Below are positions 9,279-18,752 of a stretch of 64,000 nt of DNA, in pieces. Below the pieces are notes generated by a model. That model was not told the DNA's origin. It made no database searches and saw only the letters and a list, made by a program, of their open reading frames with translations. Every line of letters begins with the position of its first letter. Within the stretch, counting starts at the first letter, position 1. The DNA comes from Selenomonas sp963544755. Lineage in GTDB: Bacteria; Bacillota; Negativicutes; Selenomonadales; Selenomonadaceae. Both the position numbers and the translations under genes were made by a program. The stretch covers positions 23,122-87,121 of the forward strand of contig CAUUGH010000003.1 in NCBI GenBank assembly GCA_963544755.1, given 5' to 3'.

Positions 9279-10886
9279 TTGCAAAACATCACGAAGATTT
9301 TTTCGCTCCTCTTCTTATTCGCCTTTTTCCTTTTGCCGATGCAGGCGGCTGTCGCTAAGAACAAAGAAGCTAGTGTCGTGCGCCAAAAACGCATCTTGTT
9401 TATTCCGCATGACAATCGACCGATCTCTGACAAACAGACGGCAGATGTCGTGCGCGAACTTGGCTACGAAGTGATCGTACCGCCTGACGATATGTTAGGA
9501 AGCCGCACCGATCTTGGACATCCGGAAGAGCTTTGGGATTTTCTAAACCAAAACGCATCGGCAGTAAGCGCCGCCGTCATCTCTTCAGATGCCATGCTTT
9601 ACGGCAGTTTGGTCGCCTCTAGAAAACACGATTATACCAACGCGCAAATCATGGCGCGCATAAAAAAATTTGAAGATTTTCGCGCCGCACATCCGACGCT
9701 TTCTCTTTACATCTTCGGCTCGATCATGCGAACACCGCGCTCAGGCGAAGCATCAGGCACGGAAGAGCCGGGATACTACAAAAACTACGGCGCAGACATC
9801 TTTCGCTACACACTCTTGACAGATAAGATGCAAACAGAAGGACTTACTGCAAGAGAAAAAAAAGAATACGCCTTCTTAGAGCAGCTTATTCCGGAAAAAT
9901 CCATGAACGATTGGCTGAGCCGGCGAAAGAAAAACTTTGCCGCCAATGAAAAACTCATCGATTGCACAAAAAGCGGCATCTTTGACTACTTCGTATTAGG
10001 ACGCGACGACAATGCCCCGTATTCGCAAACCCACATGGAAGGCAGAAAACTACTCGCCTACAGCAACGGATTAGGGCCGTCGAAATTTCAAACAATGTCA
10101 GGCATTGATGAAATAGCCCTTCTTTTGCTCTCTCGTGCCGTCAACAACATTGAAAACAAAATGCCCTTCATCCATGTGCGCTACAACAAAGGTACAGGCG
10201 GACGCACCGTGCCGCTTTATTCTGACGAACACATCCAAGACTCCGTGCGAGCGGCTGCTACAGCGGCAGGCGCCGTCATTATCCCGCGCCCCGAAAAATC
10301 AGAGTACGTCTTGCTAGTCAACACGAACCCCAACGGCAAGACATATGAAGCAAACGATCGTACGAACGATGGCAAAATGCGAGACGGTACGCAATATTTC
10401 CTTGATCTGTTAAGAGATTACATCGCCAAAGGCTACCCCGTCGGCATCGCTGATGTAGCTTATGCAAACGGCGCTGATAATGCGCTTATGGAAGGCTTAA
10501 AAAGAGAAGATCTCCTCTTTAAGCTGCGCGCCTATTCCGGTTGGAATACGCCGACTAACAGCACGGGCTTTGCCGTCGCTGAAGGACTGTTAGCCGAGCG
10601 CATGACTGACGATGCACGCGACAGGCTGCTTCTTACGCGCTATCTCGACGATTGGGCATATCAGGCAAATGTCAGAAACAAGATCGCCCGTCAGCTTGGT
10701 TGGCTGCGTGGCAGCGGTGTTTACATGAGCCTTGATGATAAGATAGTCGGCGTAGAATATCGTGCCGACCGCATGATAAGAGAATTTGCTGACGAAAATT
10801 TGCCGCCCTTTCCCGCGCTGCGCGAGCTAAAAGTATACTTTCCTTGGAATCGTATGTTTGAAGCTGACATCGTGACGGCAGAATAA
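9279..10886 (+). CDS. DUF4127 family exported protein
   Basis: The function is unknown. The 535-residue product begins with a signal peptide (QNITKIFSLLFLFAFFLL then PMQAAVA) followed by the family opening ILFIPHDNRPISDKQTAD, typical of DUF4127, whose members are predicted extracytoplasmic proteins. I chose TTG at 9279 over the ATG at 9249 because AAGGAG at 9266-9271 is spaced 7 bases from it and because it places the basic residues just before the hydrophobic core. The upstream ATG overlaps the DUF2225 gene by 14 bases and lacks a ribosome site. It is followed by a strong terminator. Confidence 0.85.
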   Translation: MQNITKIFSLLFLFAFFLLPMQAAVAKNKEASVVRQKRILFIPHDNRPISDKQTADVVRELGYEVIVPPDDMLGSRTDLGHPEELWDFLNQNASAVSAAVISSDAMLYGSLVASRKHDYTNAQIMARIKKFEDFRAAHPTLSLYIFGSIMRTPRSGEASGTEEPGYYKNYGADIFRYTLLTDKMQTEGLTAREKKEYAFLEQLIPEKSMNDWLSRRKKNFAANEKLIDCTKSGIFDYFVLGRDDNAPYSQTHMEGRKLLAYSNGLGPSKFQTMSGIDEIALLLLSRAVNNIENKMPFIHVRYNKGTGGRTVPLYSDEHIQDSVRAAATAAGAVIIPRPEKSEYVLLVNTNPNGKTYEANDRTNDGKMRDGTQYFLDLLRDYIAKGYPVGIADVAYANGADNALMEGLKREDLLFKLRAYSGWNTPTNSTGFAVAEGLLAERMTDDARDRLLLTRYLDDWAYQANVRNKIARQLGWLRGSGVYMSLDDKIVGVEYRADRMIREFADENLPPFPALRELKVYFPWNRMFEADIVTAE

Positions 10887-10920
10887 GATCGTATAAGACA
10901 CAAGAAAATTTTGCAAAAAA

Positions 10921-10963
10921 AGCAGCAAAGCGAAGCCTTATACTCTTCGCTCTGCTGCTTTTT
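10921..10963 (+). terminator. Rho-independent terminator after the DUF4127 gene
   Basis: The stem AGCAGCAAAGCGAAG (10921-10935) pairs with CTTCGCTCTGCTGCT (10945-10959), with an AA/CT internal mismatch, and is followed by TTTTT. It ends the plus-strand transcription unit. Confidence 0.85.
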
Positions 10964-11053
10964 GTATGCGCTTTGACAGTTGGGTGCCAAGGTGATTTAG
11001 CAGTTGATGAAAAAGCGGCATATGTCGATATTAAGGGAGTGCTGATAAAATAA
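10922..11053 (+). pseudogene. Possible lipoprotein gene remnant cut by repeat B
   Basis: One plus-strand frame reads KRSLILFALLLFVCAL then TVGCQGDLAVDEKAAY and stops inside the inverted repeat at 11051-11053. This looks like a lipoprotein signal peptide with a Cys after a small residue, then a hydrophilic start. No ATG, GTG or TTG exists in this frame, and the region overlaps a terminator whose Leu/Ala-rich reading could be accidental. I list it as a doubtful remnant. Confidence 0.25.
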
Positions 11054-11104
11054 AGCAGCTTAGATTTTTGCAGATGGCTGGCTTAATTTATCAGCGTTTT
11101 TTAA
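11031..11104. repeat. Dispersed inverted repeat, copy B (74 bp)
   Basis: The left arm TTAAGGGAGTGCTGATAAA (11031-11049) is complementary, with mismatches, to TTTATCAGCGTTTTTTAA (11087-11104). The interior (GCTTAGATTTTTGCAGATGG) is nearly the same as in copy C. It lies between convergent genes and its right end contains the stop codon of the minus-strand exporter gene. Confidence 0.85.
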
Positions 11105-12432
11105 TCTTCTTGATCGACAAATCTTGAAGCGAGCAGCTTTTTTTCCTGTGCAAGTTTATTTCTGCGGATACGGCGCGACCAGAAAATATTTGGAATAGCG
11201 ACGCTTACAGCGATGCTTATGATAATAGTCGCAGCCTCGATGCCGTTTCTTAAAGCACTTAAAAGGACATCAGAGCTGACATCATTGATATTTAGAAGCG
11301 TAAAAAGCAGACGATAAAGCAAAATGCCAGGGACGAGAGGAATAGCAGACGGCGTTCTAAGAACGACATTTGGTACTTGAAACCAACGGATAGCATTTAA
11401 CGCTAAAAGTCCGACCACAGCGCCGCCAATAAAAGTACCTGCGGCTTGACTTAAACCGCAATCGAACATACAAATATTTCTAAGAAGAATGGTGATAGCT
11501 CCACCGATAGAAACGACCCAAAGAACACGCCTCGGCAGTTGAAAAAGCATAGAAAAGCCGCCTGCTGCAATCGCCGCAGCAAGTGGGTGGTAAATATAAA
11601 TATCATCGGGGCTTAGGCTAATAGTTGCAAAATCGCAGCCTTGATCAAAATAAAGCGCGGCTGCAGTGCCAAATGCCATCGAGCCAACAATAAGTATGGT
11701 ATGAAAAGCGCGTGTTATGCCAGCCATAATGAAATTATTTAGCATATCATCAGCAGCGTTGATAAGCGGCACGCCGGGAACTAGAAAGATGGCACAAGAA
11801 GCGATAGGGTGCATGGGAGTCGCTGAATAAACGACGCCTTTAGAAAGAGCCGCTAAAGATGTCGCTACAAAAGCGGCAATAGCGACACCTGCATAATTGT
11901 TAAAGCCATTTTTATTACAAAAAATCCGTGCATAAAAGCCGCAGAAAGTGCAAAATGCCGTGATAAAAAAAGCGATAAGATCGCCGCCAAAAAGTAAACA
12001 AGAGCCGCCGCAGGCAAAACTTGCACCGATAGCAGTGGTAAAATTAGAATAGGGGCTTTTGCGGTTCTCGATGCGATAAAGCTCTTTTTCAAAACGCTCT
12101 AGCGACCAGCCGTCACGCATAGCGCGCCAAATCGTACGGCTGACACCGGCAAGTACGCTCATGCTGATATTATGCTTGCGACATTTTATGATTTCTGTGT
12201 AAGTATGCTCCTCATTTTTGATATTTAGAAAAATCGTCGTATACATAATATGACAACCAACATTTTCAGCAGGTATCGCCATATATGCTGCCGTTCTCAT
12301 GATATAACGAGCCGTGCGGTCAGAATCTGCACCGTTTTCCATCATCAGTTTGCCAACAGTCAAGATCAAAGACATTTTGTAAGTGATTTTATAAAATGGC
12401 TCTTTACATAATTTTTCAAGGGATGCTTCCAT
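11101..12432 (-). CDS. Threonine/serine exporter family protein (ThrE-like, two-domain)
   Basis: This 443-residue inner-membrane protein belongs to the ThrE family, whose characterised members export threonine and serine. The N-terminal half has a cytoplasmic segment (LMMENGADSDRTARYIMRTA, typical of the DUF1212/ThrE start), followed by about ten hydrophobic segments; FLVPGVPLINAADDMLNNF and PSAIPLVPGILLYRLLFTLL are conserved loop motifs of the two halves. In many bacteria the two halves are separate genes; here they are fused. The stop codon lies inside inverted repeat B. The substrate is inferred from the family. Confidence 0.85.
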   Translation of the reverse strand: MEASLEKLCKEPFYKITYKMSLILTVGKLMMENGADSDRTARYIMRTAAYMAIPAENVGCHIMYTTIFLNIKNEEHTYTEIIKCRKHNISMSVLAGVSRTIWRAMRDGWSLERFEKELYRIENRKSPYSNFTTAIGASFACGGSCLLFGGDLIAFFITAFCTFCGFYARIFCNKNGFNNYAGVAIAAFVATSLAALSKGVVYSATPMHPIASCAIFLVPGVPLINAADDMLNNFIMAGITRAFHTILIVGSMAFGTAAALYFDQGCDFATISLSPDDIYIYHPLAAAIAAGGFSMLFQLPRRVLWVVSIGGAITILLRNICMFDCGLSQAAGTFIGGAVVGLLALNAIRWFQVPNVVLRTPSAIPLVPGILLYRLLFTLLNINDVSSDVLLSALRNGIEAATIIISIAVSVAIPNIFWSRRIRRNKLAQEKKLLASRFVDQED

Positions 12433-12449
12433 AATTTTTCAGCCTCTTT

Positions 12450-12644
12450 TTGAATCATTTGAGTAATCTACAGGCGCAGATCGACGAGTTTTATTCAGCG
12501 ACGCATCAATACGCGCTTGCTGCTTTTTTTTATTGTGCCGCAATTTTTATTAAAAGGCAAGATAAAAAACTATTTTTTCTAAATAAAATAGAAGAGGTAA
12601 AAGGTATACCTAGCGAGAAATACGAAAAGATGCTTGCTATTTAG
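12450..12644 (+). CDS. Small hypothetical ORF, 64 residues
   Basis: An open frame starting with TTG at 12450 encodes a 64-residue product with one possible hydrophobic stretch (YALAAFFYCAAIFIK) and a charged C-terminus (KIEEVKGIPSEKYEKMLAI). No ribosome site is visible upstream and I recognise no family. It lies between the divergent exporter gene and repeat C. It may be a real short protein, a gene remnant or chance. Confidence 0.25.
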   Translation: MNHLSNLQAQIDEFYSATHQYALAAFFYCAAIFIKRQDKKLFFLNKIEEVKGIPSEKYEKMLAI

Positions 12645-12714
12645 AAAACTACTGATAAAATGAAGTCGCTTAGATTTTTGCAGATGGCCGGCTTAATTTA
12701 TCAGTGTTTTTTAA
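12641..12714. repeat. Dispersed inverted repeat, copy C (74 bp)
   Basis: The left arm TTAGAAAACTACTGATAAA (12641-12659) pairs imperfectly with TTTATCAGTGTTTTTTAA (12697-12714). The interior GAAGTCGCTTAGATTTTTGC also occurs, slightly changed, in copies B and E. It precedes the copper ATPase gene. Confidence 0.85.
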
Positions 12715-12797
12715 AATAAATGCCCTAGGATCTATTTTTCGCCGGATGGCCTTTGCTGTATGTTCTGTTGCAAATGCTTCAAAGGAGGTGCTTTTTT

Positions 12798-15416
12798 ATG
12801 ACGAAAAATGAAAAGTATCTAATAACGGGGATGTCGTGCGCGGCGTGCAGTGCGCGTGTGGATAAGGCAATCAGGCGTCTGACGGGCGTTTTTGATGTAT
12901 CTGTTAATCTTTTGACCAATTCAATGCTGGTAAGTTATGAGTCACCGCTGACATCTGAGAAGATCTGTGCTGCTGTTTTAGAAGCCGGCTATGGCGCAAG
13001 TCTTGCTAAGAAAAATGGCGTAAATGACACATATGACAGGCAAAAAGAGCGCGAGCCGTCAGAAGATCAAGAAGCGCGGCGGCTTCTTCGCCGCATTTTC
13101 GTCTCGCTTATACTTCTTTTGCCGCTTCTTTACGTTTCGATGGGACATATGCTGCCTTTTCTTTTTATACCGCAGGTGATGGAAGAAAATGCGCTTGTCG
13201 TCGGTCTTTATGAGCTTCTTTTGACTATTGCGGTCATGATCGTAAATCAAAAATTTTTTGTAAACGGCTTTCGCCATATTTTTGCAGGCGGCGTGAATAT
13301 GGATACGCTTGTCGCACTCGGCAGCACGGCAGGCTTTGTCTACAGCACGGGAAACCTCTTTGCCATGCTCATCGCGGCGCGTGCTGCTCAGTGGCAAAGC
13401 GTCGCAGCTTACGGCAGGGACTTTTATTTTGAAACTTCTGCGATGATTTTGACGCTGATCACTGTTGGTAAATGGCTAGAAAGCCGCAGCAAAGCTAAGA
13501 CGACGAATGTCATTAAAAGTCTTATGGAGCTTGCACCTAAGACAGCGCGTCTTATAAAAGATGGCAAAGAGTCTGTAGTTGAAGCGTCATCTGTTGCCGT
13601 AGGAGATGTTTTTCGTGTGTTAGCCGGCGAAAGCTTTCCGGTAGATGCTATAGTGCTAGAAGGTGAAAGCGCTGTTAATGAAGCGGCGCTAACGGGGGAG
13701 AGTATTCCTGTTGATAAAAAAGTCGGCAGCTTTGTAAGTGGCGCGACGATAAATCAAAATGGTGTTTTGACTTGCCAAGCGCGGCGCGTCGGCAAGGATA
13801 CGACGCTGCAGCAAATTGTCGAGATGGTGCAAAATGCCGCTATGTCCAAAGCGGAAATTTCAAAACTTGCCGACAAGGTGTCAGGCATATTCGTTCCTGT
13901 CGTTATCTTTTTGGCAATAGCTACAGGTAGCTTGTGGCTTGTTTTAGGCGAAGGGGTAAGTTTTGCCTTAGCGCGTGCATTAAGCGTCTTAGTAGTCAGT
14001 TGCCCATGCGCCTTAGGTCTTGCAACGCCTGTTGCCATCATGGTTGGTAGTGGCACAGGCGCTAAAAACGGCATCCTCTTTAAGACGGCGGCAGCTCTTG
14101 AGACTATGGGTCAGGCAGCTTTCGTCGTCCTTGATAAGACAGGGACGATAACGGAGGGAAAGCCTTATGTGACAGATATTATTCCTGCTTTTGGCACGTT
14201 AGAAACCGATCTTTTGACTATAGCGGCAGCCATAGAGTCAAAAAGTGAGCATCCCTTTGCCGGCGCTGTTTTGAAAAAGGCAAAAGAACGCGGCGTTTCT
14301 ATCTTAAAGACAGAGGGCTTTCAGACACTTGCAGGCTATGGCGTTCAAGCAACAATGGATATTTCAGGCGTACCTAAAACCGTAATCGCTGGCAGCATGG
14401 CGCTGATGAAAGAGCGAGGGCTTTTGACTAAGAAGATGCAAGCTAAAGCAGAAAGACTCGCCGCCGAAGGTAAGACACCGTTATTTTTCGCCGTAAAAGA
14501 GAGCATTTTAGGCATCATAGCCGTAGCAGACGCTTTGAAAAAAGATAGCCGCGAGGCGATCGAAGAACTTTTGCTTTTAGGTATACAGCCGATCATGCTC
14601 ACCGGAGATAACTACCGCACGGCAAGAGCTGTCGGTGCAAAACTTAGCCTTGCCGGCATCATCGCCGAGGTCTTGCCGGACGGCAAAGAAAAAGTCGTGC
14701 GCCGCCTGCAAGAAAGCGGCAAGACGATCATGGTGGGCGACGGTATCAACGATGCACCTGCGCTAACACACGCCGATGTTGGCGTCGCTATCGGCGCCGG
14801 CGCAGACATTGCCATAGATGCCGCAGATGTTGTCTTGATGAAGTCATCTCTTAAAGATGTCGCCGCTGCTATTCGCCTTTCGCGTAAAGTAAGACGCAAT
14901 ATCAAGGAAAATCTTTTCTGGGCATTTTTCTACAATATCATCGGCATACCTCTAGCGGCAGGACTTTGGCTTTTCGTATGCGACATCGTCTTACAGCCGA
15001 TATTTGGCGCGGCAGCGATGAGTTTATCCAGCTTTTGCGTCGTAATGAATGCTTTGCGGCTGAATTTTTTTGATGTTTATGCCGATACAAAAGATAAGAG
15101 GAAGGTCGCTTGCAAGTTGGCGACATTCCTTTTCAAAGAGGAGCAGAAAAATCTTGAGGAAAAATCACAGCAAGCACTAAGCGAGCAGAAAATGGAGGAA
15201 GCTACAATGACAAAAACAATTTCCATTGAGGGCATGACGTGCGATAATTGCATCAAGCACGTAAAGAAGGCTTTAGAGGGTATGAATGGCGTGGAAAAAG
15301 CAGTCGTTAGCTTAGAAAAAAATAATGCCGTCGTCACTTTGAGTACGGACATTTCCGATAAGGCATTGTCGGCGACGATCGTCGATGCAGGCTATGAGGT
15401 AGTTGGCATTAGCTGA
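12798..15416 (+). CDS. copA: Copper-translocating P-type ATPase with C-terminal CopZ-like domain
   Basis: This 872-residue P1B-type ATPase should pump Cu(I) out of the cytoplasm. In order it has an N-terminal heavy-metal domain (GMSCAACSAR, Cys14 and Cys17), eight predicted membrane spans, the actuator motif LTGESIPVDK, the membrane metal site SCPCALGLATP, the phosphorylation motif DKTGTITEG (Asp446) and GDGINDAPALTHADVG. After the last span a linker of about 50 residues leads to a second heavy-metal domain (ISIEGMTCDNCIKHVKKAL), which reads like a complete CopZ chaperone. The ATG at 12798 follows AAAGGAGGTG at 12780-12789. Inside the gene, TGGAGGAA (15193-15200) precedes an in-frame ATG at 15207, so a separate chaperone could also be made. 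Confidence 0.95.
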   Translation: MTKNEKYLITGMSCAACSARVDKAIRRLTGVFDVSVNLLTNSMLVSYESPLTSEKICAAVLEAGYGASLAKKNGVNDTYDRQKEREPSEDQEARRLLRRIFVSLILLLPLLYVSMGHMLPFLFIPQVMEENALVVGLYELLLTIAVMIVNQKFFVNGFRHIFAGGVNMDTLVALGSTAGFVYSTGNLFAMLIAARAAQWQSVAAYGRDFYFETSAMILTLITVGKWLESRSKAKTTNVIKSLMELAPKTARLIKDGKESVVEASSVAVGDVFRVLAGESFPVDAIVLEGESAVNEAALTGESIPVDKKVGSFVSGATINQNGVLTCQARRVGKDTTLQQIVEMVQNAAMSKAEISKLADKVSGIFVPVVIFLAIATGSLWLVLGEGVSFALARALSVLVVSCPCALGLATPVAIMVGSGTGAKNGILFKTAAALETMGQAAFVVLDKTGTITEGKPYVTDIIPAFGTLETDLLTIAAAIESKSEHPFAGAVLKKAKERGVSILKTEGFQTLAGYGVQATMDISGVPKTVIAGSMALMKERGLLTKKMQAKAERLAAEGKTPLFFAVKESILGIIAVADALKKDSREAIEELLLLGIQPIMLTGDNYRTARAVGAKLSLAGIIAEVLPDGKEKVVRRLQESGKTIMVGDGINDAPALTHADVGVAIGAGADIAIDAADVVLMKSSLKDVAAAIRLSRKVRRNIKENLFWAFFYNIIGIPLAAGLWLFVCDIVLQPIFGAAAMSLSSFCVVMNALRLNFFDVYADTKDKRKVACKLATFLFKEEQKNLEEKSQQALSEQKMEEATMTKTISIEGMTCDNCIKHVKKALEGMNGVEKAVVSLEKNNAVVTLSTDISDKALSATIVDAGYEVVGIS

Positions 15417-15454
15417 CGCTTAGAAGTTGCATATGCCAAAAAAGAAGAGAAGAT

Positions 15455-15488
15455 AAAGAAAAAAGGGCGCGATGCCCTTTTTCTTTTT
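15455..15488 (+). terminator. Rho-independent terminator after copA
   Basis: AAAGAAAAAAGGGC (15455-15468) pairs with GCCCTTTTTCTTT (from 15474) around a GCGAT loop, followed by more T. It lies 40 bases after the copA stop. Confidence 0.85.
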
Positions 15489-15500
15489 AGCAAAAACAGC

Positions 15501-15612
15501 TAAGGAAACACTAAGTCGCTTGGTTTTTCGTACCTGCGCTCGCTTTGTCGCCGCGGAGAAAAGAGCGTAGAGGTAGACAGCTGGGCGGCTAAATTTATCA
15601 GTTGTTTCTTAA
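15501..15612. repeat. Dispersed inverted repeat, copy D (112 bp, left arm deleted)
   Basis: The outer ends TAAGGAAACACT and ATTTATCAGTTGTTTCTTAA fit the family, but the GATAAA part of the left arm is missing. The interior shares AAAAGAGCGTAGAGG and flanking sequence with copy E, giving a longer subclass. It fills most of the gap between the copA terminator and dgt. The remaining 120 bases before dgt hold a TATAAT at 15647-15652 without a convincing -35 box. Confidence 0.75.
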
Positions 15613-15735
15613 ATGCAGCAAGCAGGATAAAAAGCTCACTTTGTCGTATAATTCAAACAAAGCGCACCTATCTTATGAGGAGCGCCAATATAGCAGCGCG
15701 GCTGCGTAAATAGTGCCAGGCGAGGGGGATGGCAG

Positions 15736-16743
15736 ATGACGACACGAGAAAAACGTGAGGCCTTAGAATATGAGATGCTCTCGCCACTTGCGGCAAAGAG
15801 CAGGCAAAGCCGACGGCGAACGCCAATTAAGCCATGCCCTTTTCGCACGGATTTTCAGCGTGATCGCGATCGCATTTTACATTCTAAAGCCTTTCGCCGC
15901 CTAAAAAGAAAAACGCAAGTCTACATAGTTTCAGGTGATCACTATAGAACGCGCATGACGCACAGTCTAGAGGTATCGCAGATAGCAAGAACGATTGCAC
16001 GCGGTCTTTCGCTAAACGAAGATTTGACAGAAGCGATCGCATTAGGTCATGATGTCGGACATACAGCGTTTGGCCATGCAGGTGAGGCAGCGATGGCAGA
16101 GATCATCGGTCATTTTGCACATAACGAGCAGAGTTTGCGCGTCGTCGAATACTTAGAGCGCGACGGCGAAGGACTAAATCTAACATTTGAAGTTAAAGAC
16201 GGCATCTTAAATCATACGGGCAAGCAGCGGCCGAAAACGCTTGAAGGGCGCATCGTGCGTATCGCTGATCGCATCGCTTATCTTTGTCACGACTACGACG
16301 ATAGTTTGCGCGCAGGTATGCTGCACGCAGGCGATCTGCCGGCCATCGTCTATAAAGAGCTGGGACATACGACTTCAGAAATGATAACAGGCATGGTAAG
16401 TGATCTCATCATAAATTCTGAAAAGCAAAAAGACATCATACTATCGCCCGTTATGACAAAAGTCATGGCTGCCTTTCGCGACTTTATGTTTCAACATATT
16501 TATCATTCGACTCGTTTAGCACGTGAGCGAAAGCAAGCAGTGTTTTTGATGCGTGAACTTTTCGCCTACTACATGGAGCATTTTGACGAACTGCCGGCAG
16601 AGTTTCGCCGCTATGAAGCGCGTTGGGGCAGACGCCAGACCGTCGTTGACTATGTAGCAGGTCTTAGCGATAACTACGCCGTACATATGTTTGCACGCAT
16701 CTTCATGCCGCCCGTTGGCTTTTTTATGCCGGGCGATGCCTGA
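15736..16743 (+). CDS. dgt: Deoxyguanosinetriphosphate triphosphohydrolase-like protein (HD domain)
   Basis: dGTPase-type HD proteins split dNTPs into deoxynucleosides and triphosphate and help control dNTP pools. The 335-residue protein has the family opening CPFRTDFQRDRDRILHSKAF and the metal-binding HD residues in RTRMTHSLEVSQIAR and GHDVGHTAFGHAGE, with a later conserved RIADRIAYLCHDYDD. It is near the usual length of the short, Dgt-like class 2 proteins. The ATG at 15736 follows GAGGGGGA. dnaG and rpoD come next, an arrangement common in Firmicutes and Negativicutes. Confidence 0.93.
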   Translation: MTTREKREALEYEMLSPLAAKSRQSRRRTPIKPCPFRTDFQRDRDRILHSKAFRRLKRKTQVYIVSGDHYRTRMTHSLEVSQIARTIARGLSLNEDLTEAIALGHDVGHTAFGHAGEAAMAEIIGHFAHNEQSLRVVEYLERDGEGLNLTFEVKDGILNHTGKQRPKTLEGRIVRIADRIAYLCHDYDDSLRAGMLHAGDLPAIVYKELGHTTSEMITGMVSDLIINSEKQKDIILSPVMTKVMAAFRDFMFQHIYHSTRLARERKQAVFLMRELFAYYMEHFDELPAEFRRYEARWGRRQTVVDYVAGLSDNYAVHMFARIFMPPVGFFMPGDA

Positions 16744-16899
16744 TGATCCTTTCATATATATGACCGTTGGGCAAATTTTTCTTACAAAATGAAAATCAAG
16801 CAGGATATTTTTATTTTGTAGGGAATAAGAATAAATAAAATGAATAAACTAAATAAATGGTAGACTTTAGTGAGAAGGAGCGGCAAAGGATGAAGAAGC

Positions 16900-18678
16900 A
16901 TGGCTCATGAAAAGATGGATGCTTTTGTCGAGCGCGTGCGCCAAGATTCGGACATCGTTGCTGTTATCTCCTCATATGTTGCATTAAAGAAAAAGGCAAA
17001 TCGCCACTGGGGCTGCTGCCCTTTCCATCAAGAAGATACCCCGTCTTTTTCAGTCGTTTCTGATCAAGGTTTTTTTTATTGCTTTGGCTGTCACGTCGGC
17101 GGTGATGTCTTTAAGTTCATTTCACTTATTGAAAACATTTCCTACTTTGAAGCAATCAAACTACAGGCAGAAAAGCTTCATATTCCTCTACCTAAGCGTG
17201 AGCAAAGCGCAGCAGAAATTGCACGAGCTAAAAAACTTGAAGAGCTTTTTAGCGTCCATGAAATGGCGCAGACATTTTTTTACAACTGCTTGACAAAGAC
17301 AAGTTACGGCAAGGCGGCAAAAGCCTACCTTCTAGGGCGCGGCATCGACACATTAACAATCGAAAAATTCGGCATCGGCTACGCGCCGCCTGCATGGGAT
17401 AAACTTGCCGTCGCCTTTCAAAAGCGCGGCATCACGCTTGAACTTTTAGAGATGAGCGGACTTGTGGTAAAGCGGCAAAAAGCTGGCGGCTGCTATGATC
17501 GCTTTCGTGATCGCGTGATCATTCCGATTCGCGATACAAAAGGGCGTGTCGTGGCATTTGGTGGGCGAATTTTAGGTGCAGGTGAACCAAAATATCTAAA
17601 TTCGCCGGAAACGCTGCTTTTTAACAAGCGACATTTGCTCTTTGGTCTAGACCGCGCCCATCGCGCTATCGTGCGCGAGGGCTTTAGCATCATCGTAGAA
17701 GGCTATATGGATGCAATATCTCTTGCGGCGGCCGGCATAGAAAATGTTGCTGCATCACTTGGTACAGCATTTACAGCAGCGCAATGCAAGCTGCTTTGTC
17801 GCTATGCGCCGAAAATTTGCTTTTGCTACGATAGCGACAGAGCAGGACAAGAAGCGCTCTTGCGAGCTGTCGGCATTGCACAAAAAGCAGGCGCAAAGGT
17901 CAGTGTGCTGCGTCTTTCAGGCAGTAAAGACCCCGACGAATACATTAGAAAATATGGTAAAGACGCCTTACAAATGCAGATAGAAAAAGCGCTTTCCGGC
18001 ACAGAATATCGTCTGGTGCGCCTTTTAGAAGCGGCGGATAAAAAAACGCTGCAAGGACGATTAGACGCTCTATCAGAACTACTGCCCGTACTTGCCGAAG
18101 TAAAACGCCCGACAGAGCAAAATAGCTACATCATGCAAAGCGCACGCGAATTGACCCTAGACGAAGGTCTTATACGCGCAGAACTTCGCCGCACGGTAAA
18201 ATCTTCGCCCTTTATCGCTAAAGAAGCTACGCGCCGGGCGTTTTTTCAAGCAGACGATGCCCTGCGCCGTGCCGGGCGCGTTATCATCGCAACGGCGTGG
18301 CACGATACGCCGCTTACAGAGCATATCGCGGCTCTTATTCCCTTTAGTGCCTTTAAGACACCGGAGCAGACCGAAGCAATCACTTGGCTGCACCAAATCC
18401 ATCAGCAAGGTGATGTGCCGACGGCGGCGAGAGCACAAGCAGAGCTTTCTGCAAAAGCGTTTACCGAAATAAGCCGTGCGCTTTCTGAAGAAACTGACAA
18501 AGAAAATGTTTTAGAAGCCTATGAAGACTCGCTGCACCGTCTAAAAAAAGCCTATTTAGCACAACTTTACGAAGAGCATACGCGACGCGCCGATCGCCTG
18601 GAAAAGGAAAATGACGCGCGATTTTTGCAGGAATTAGCAAAAATTCAGCGAATAAAAAACGAAATGGAAGGGCTGTGA
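16900..18678 (+). CDS. dnaG: DNA primase
   Basis: DnaG makes RNA primers at the replication fork. The 592-residue protein has an N-terminal zinc ribbon (CCPFHQEDTPSF then FYCFGCHVGGDVFKF), the catalytic core with a Toprim domain (IIVEGYMDAIS, SLGTAF, FCYDSDRAGQEAL, acidic metal ligands) and a C-terminal helical region for helicase binding. The ATG at 16900 follows AAAGGA at 16885-16890. It lies about 75 bases upstream of rpoD and is probably in the same operon. Confidence 0.96.
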   Translation: MAHEKMDAFVERVRQDSDIVAVISSYVALKKKANRHWGCCPFHQEDTPSFSVVSDQGFFYCFGCHVGGDVFKFISLIENISYFEAIKLQAEKLHIPLPKREQSAAEIARAKKLEELFSVHEMAQTFFYNCLTKTSYGKAAKAYLLGRGIDTLTIEKFGIGYAPPAWDKLAVAFQKRGITLELLEMSGLVVKRQKAGGCYDRFRDRVIIPIRDTKGRVVAFGGRILGAGEPKYLNSPETLLFNKRHLLFGLDRAHRAIVREGFSIIVEGYMDAISLAAAGIENVAASLGTAFTAAQCKLLCRYAPKICFCYDSDRAGQEALLRAVGIAQKAGAKVSVLRLSGSKDPDEYIRKYGKDALQMQIEKALSGTEYRLVRLLEAADKKTLQGRLDALSELLPVLAEVKRPTEQNSYIMQSARELTLDEGLIRAELRRTVKSSPFIAKEATRRAFFQADDALRRAGRVIIATAWHDTPLTEHIAALIPFSAFKTPEQTEAITWLHQIHQQGDVPTAARAQAELSAKAFTEISRALSEETDKENVLEAYEDSLHRLKKAYLAQLYEEHTRRADRLEKENDARFLQELAKIQRIKNEMEGL

Positions 18679-18752
18679 AAAAAATAACGCATATTGCAGA
18701 GCTAAAAAGCCTTAGCATGACGAAATGAGCAGCAGAAAGGAGGCGTGGCTTC

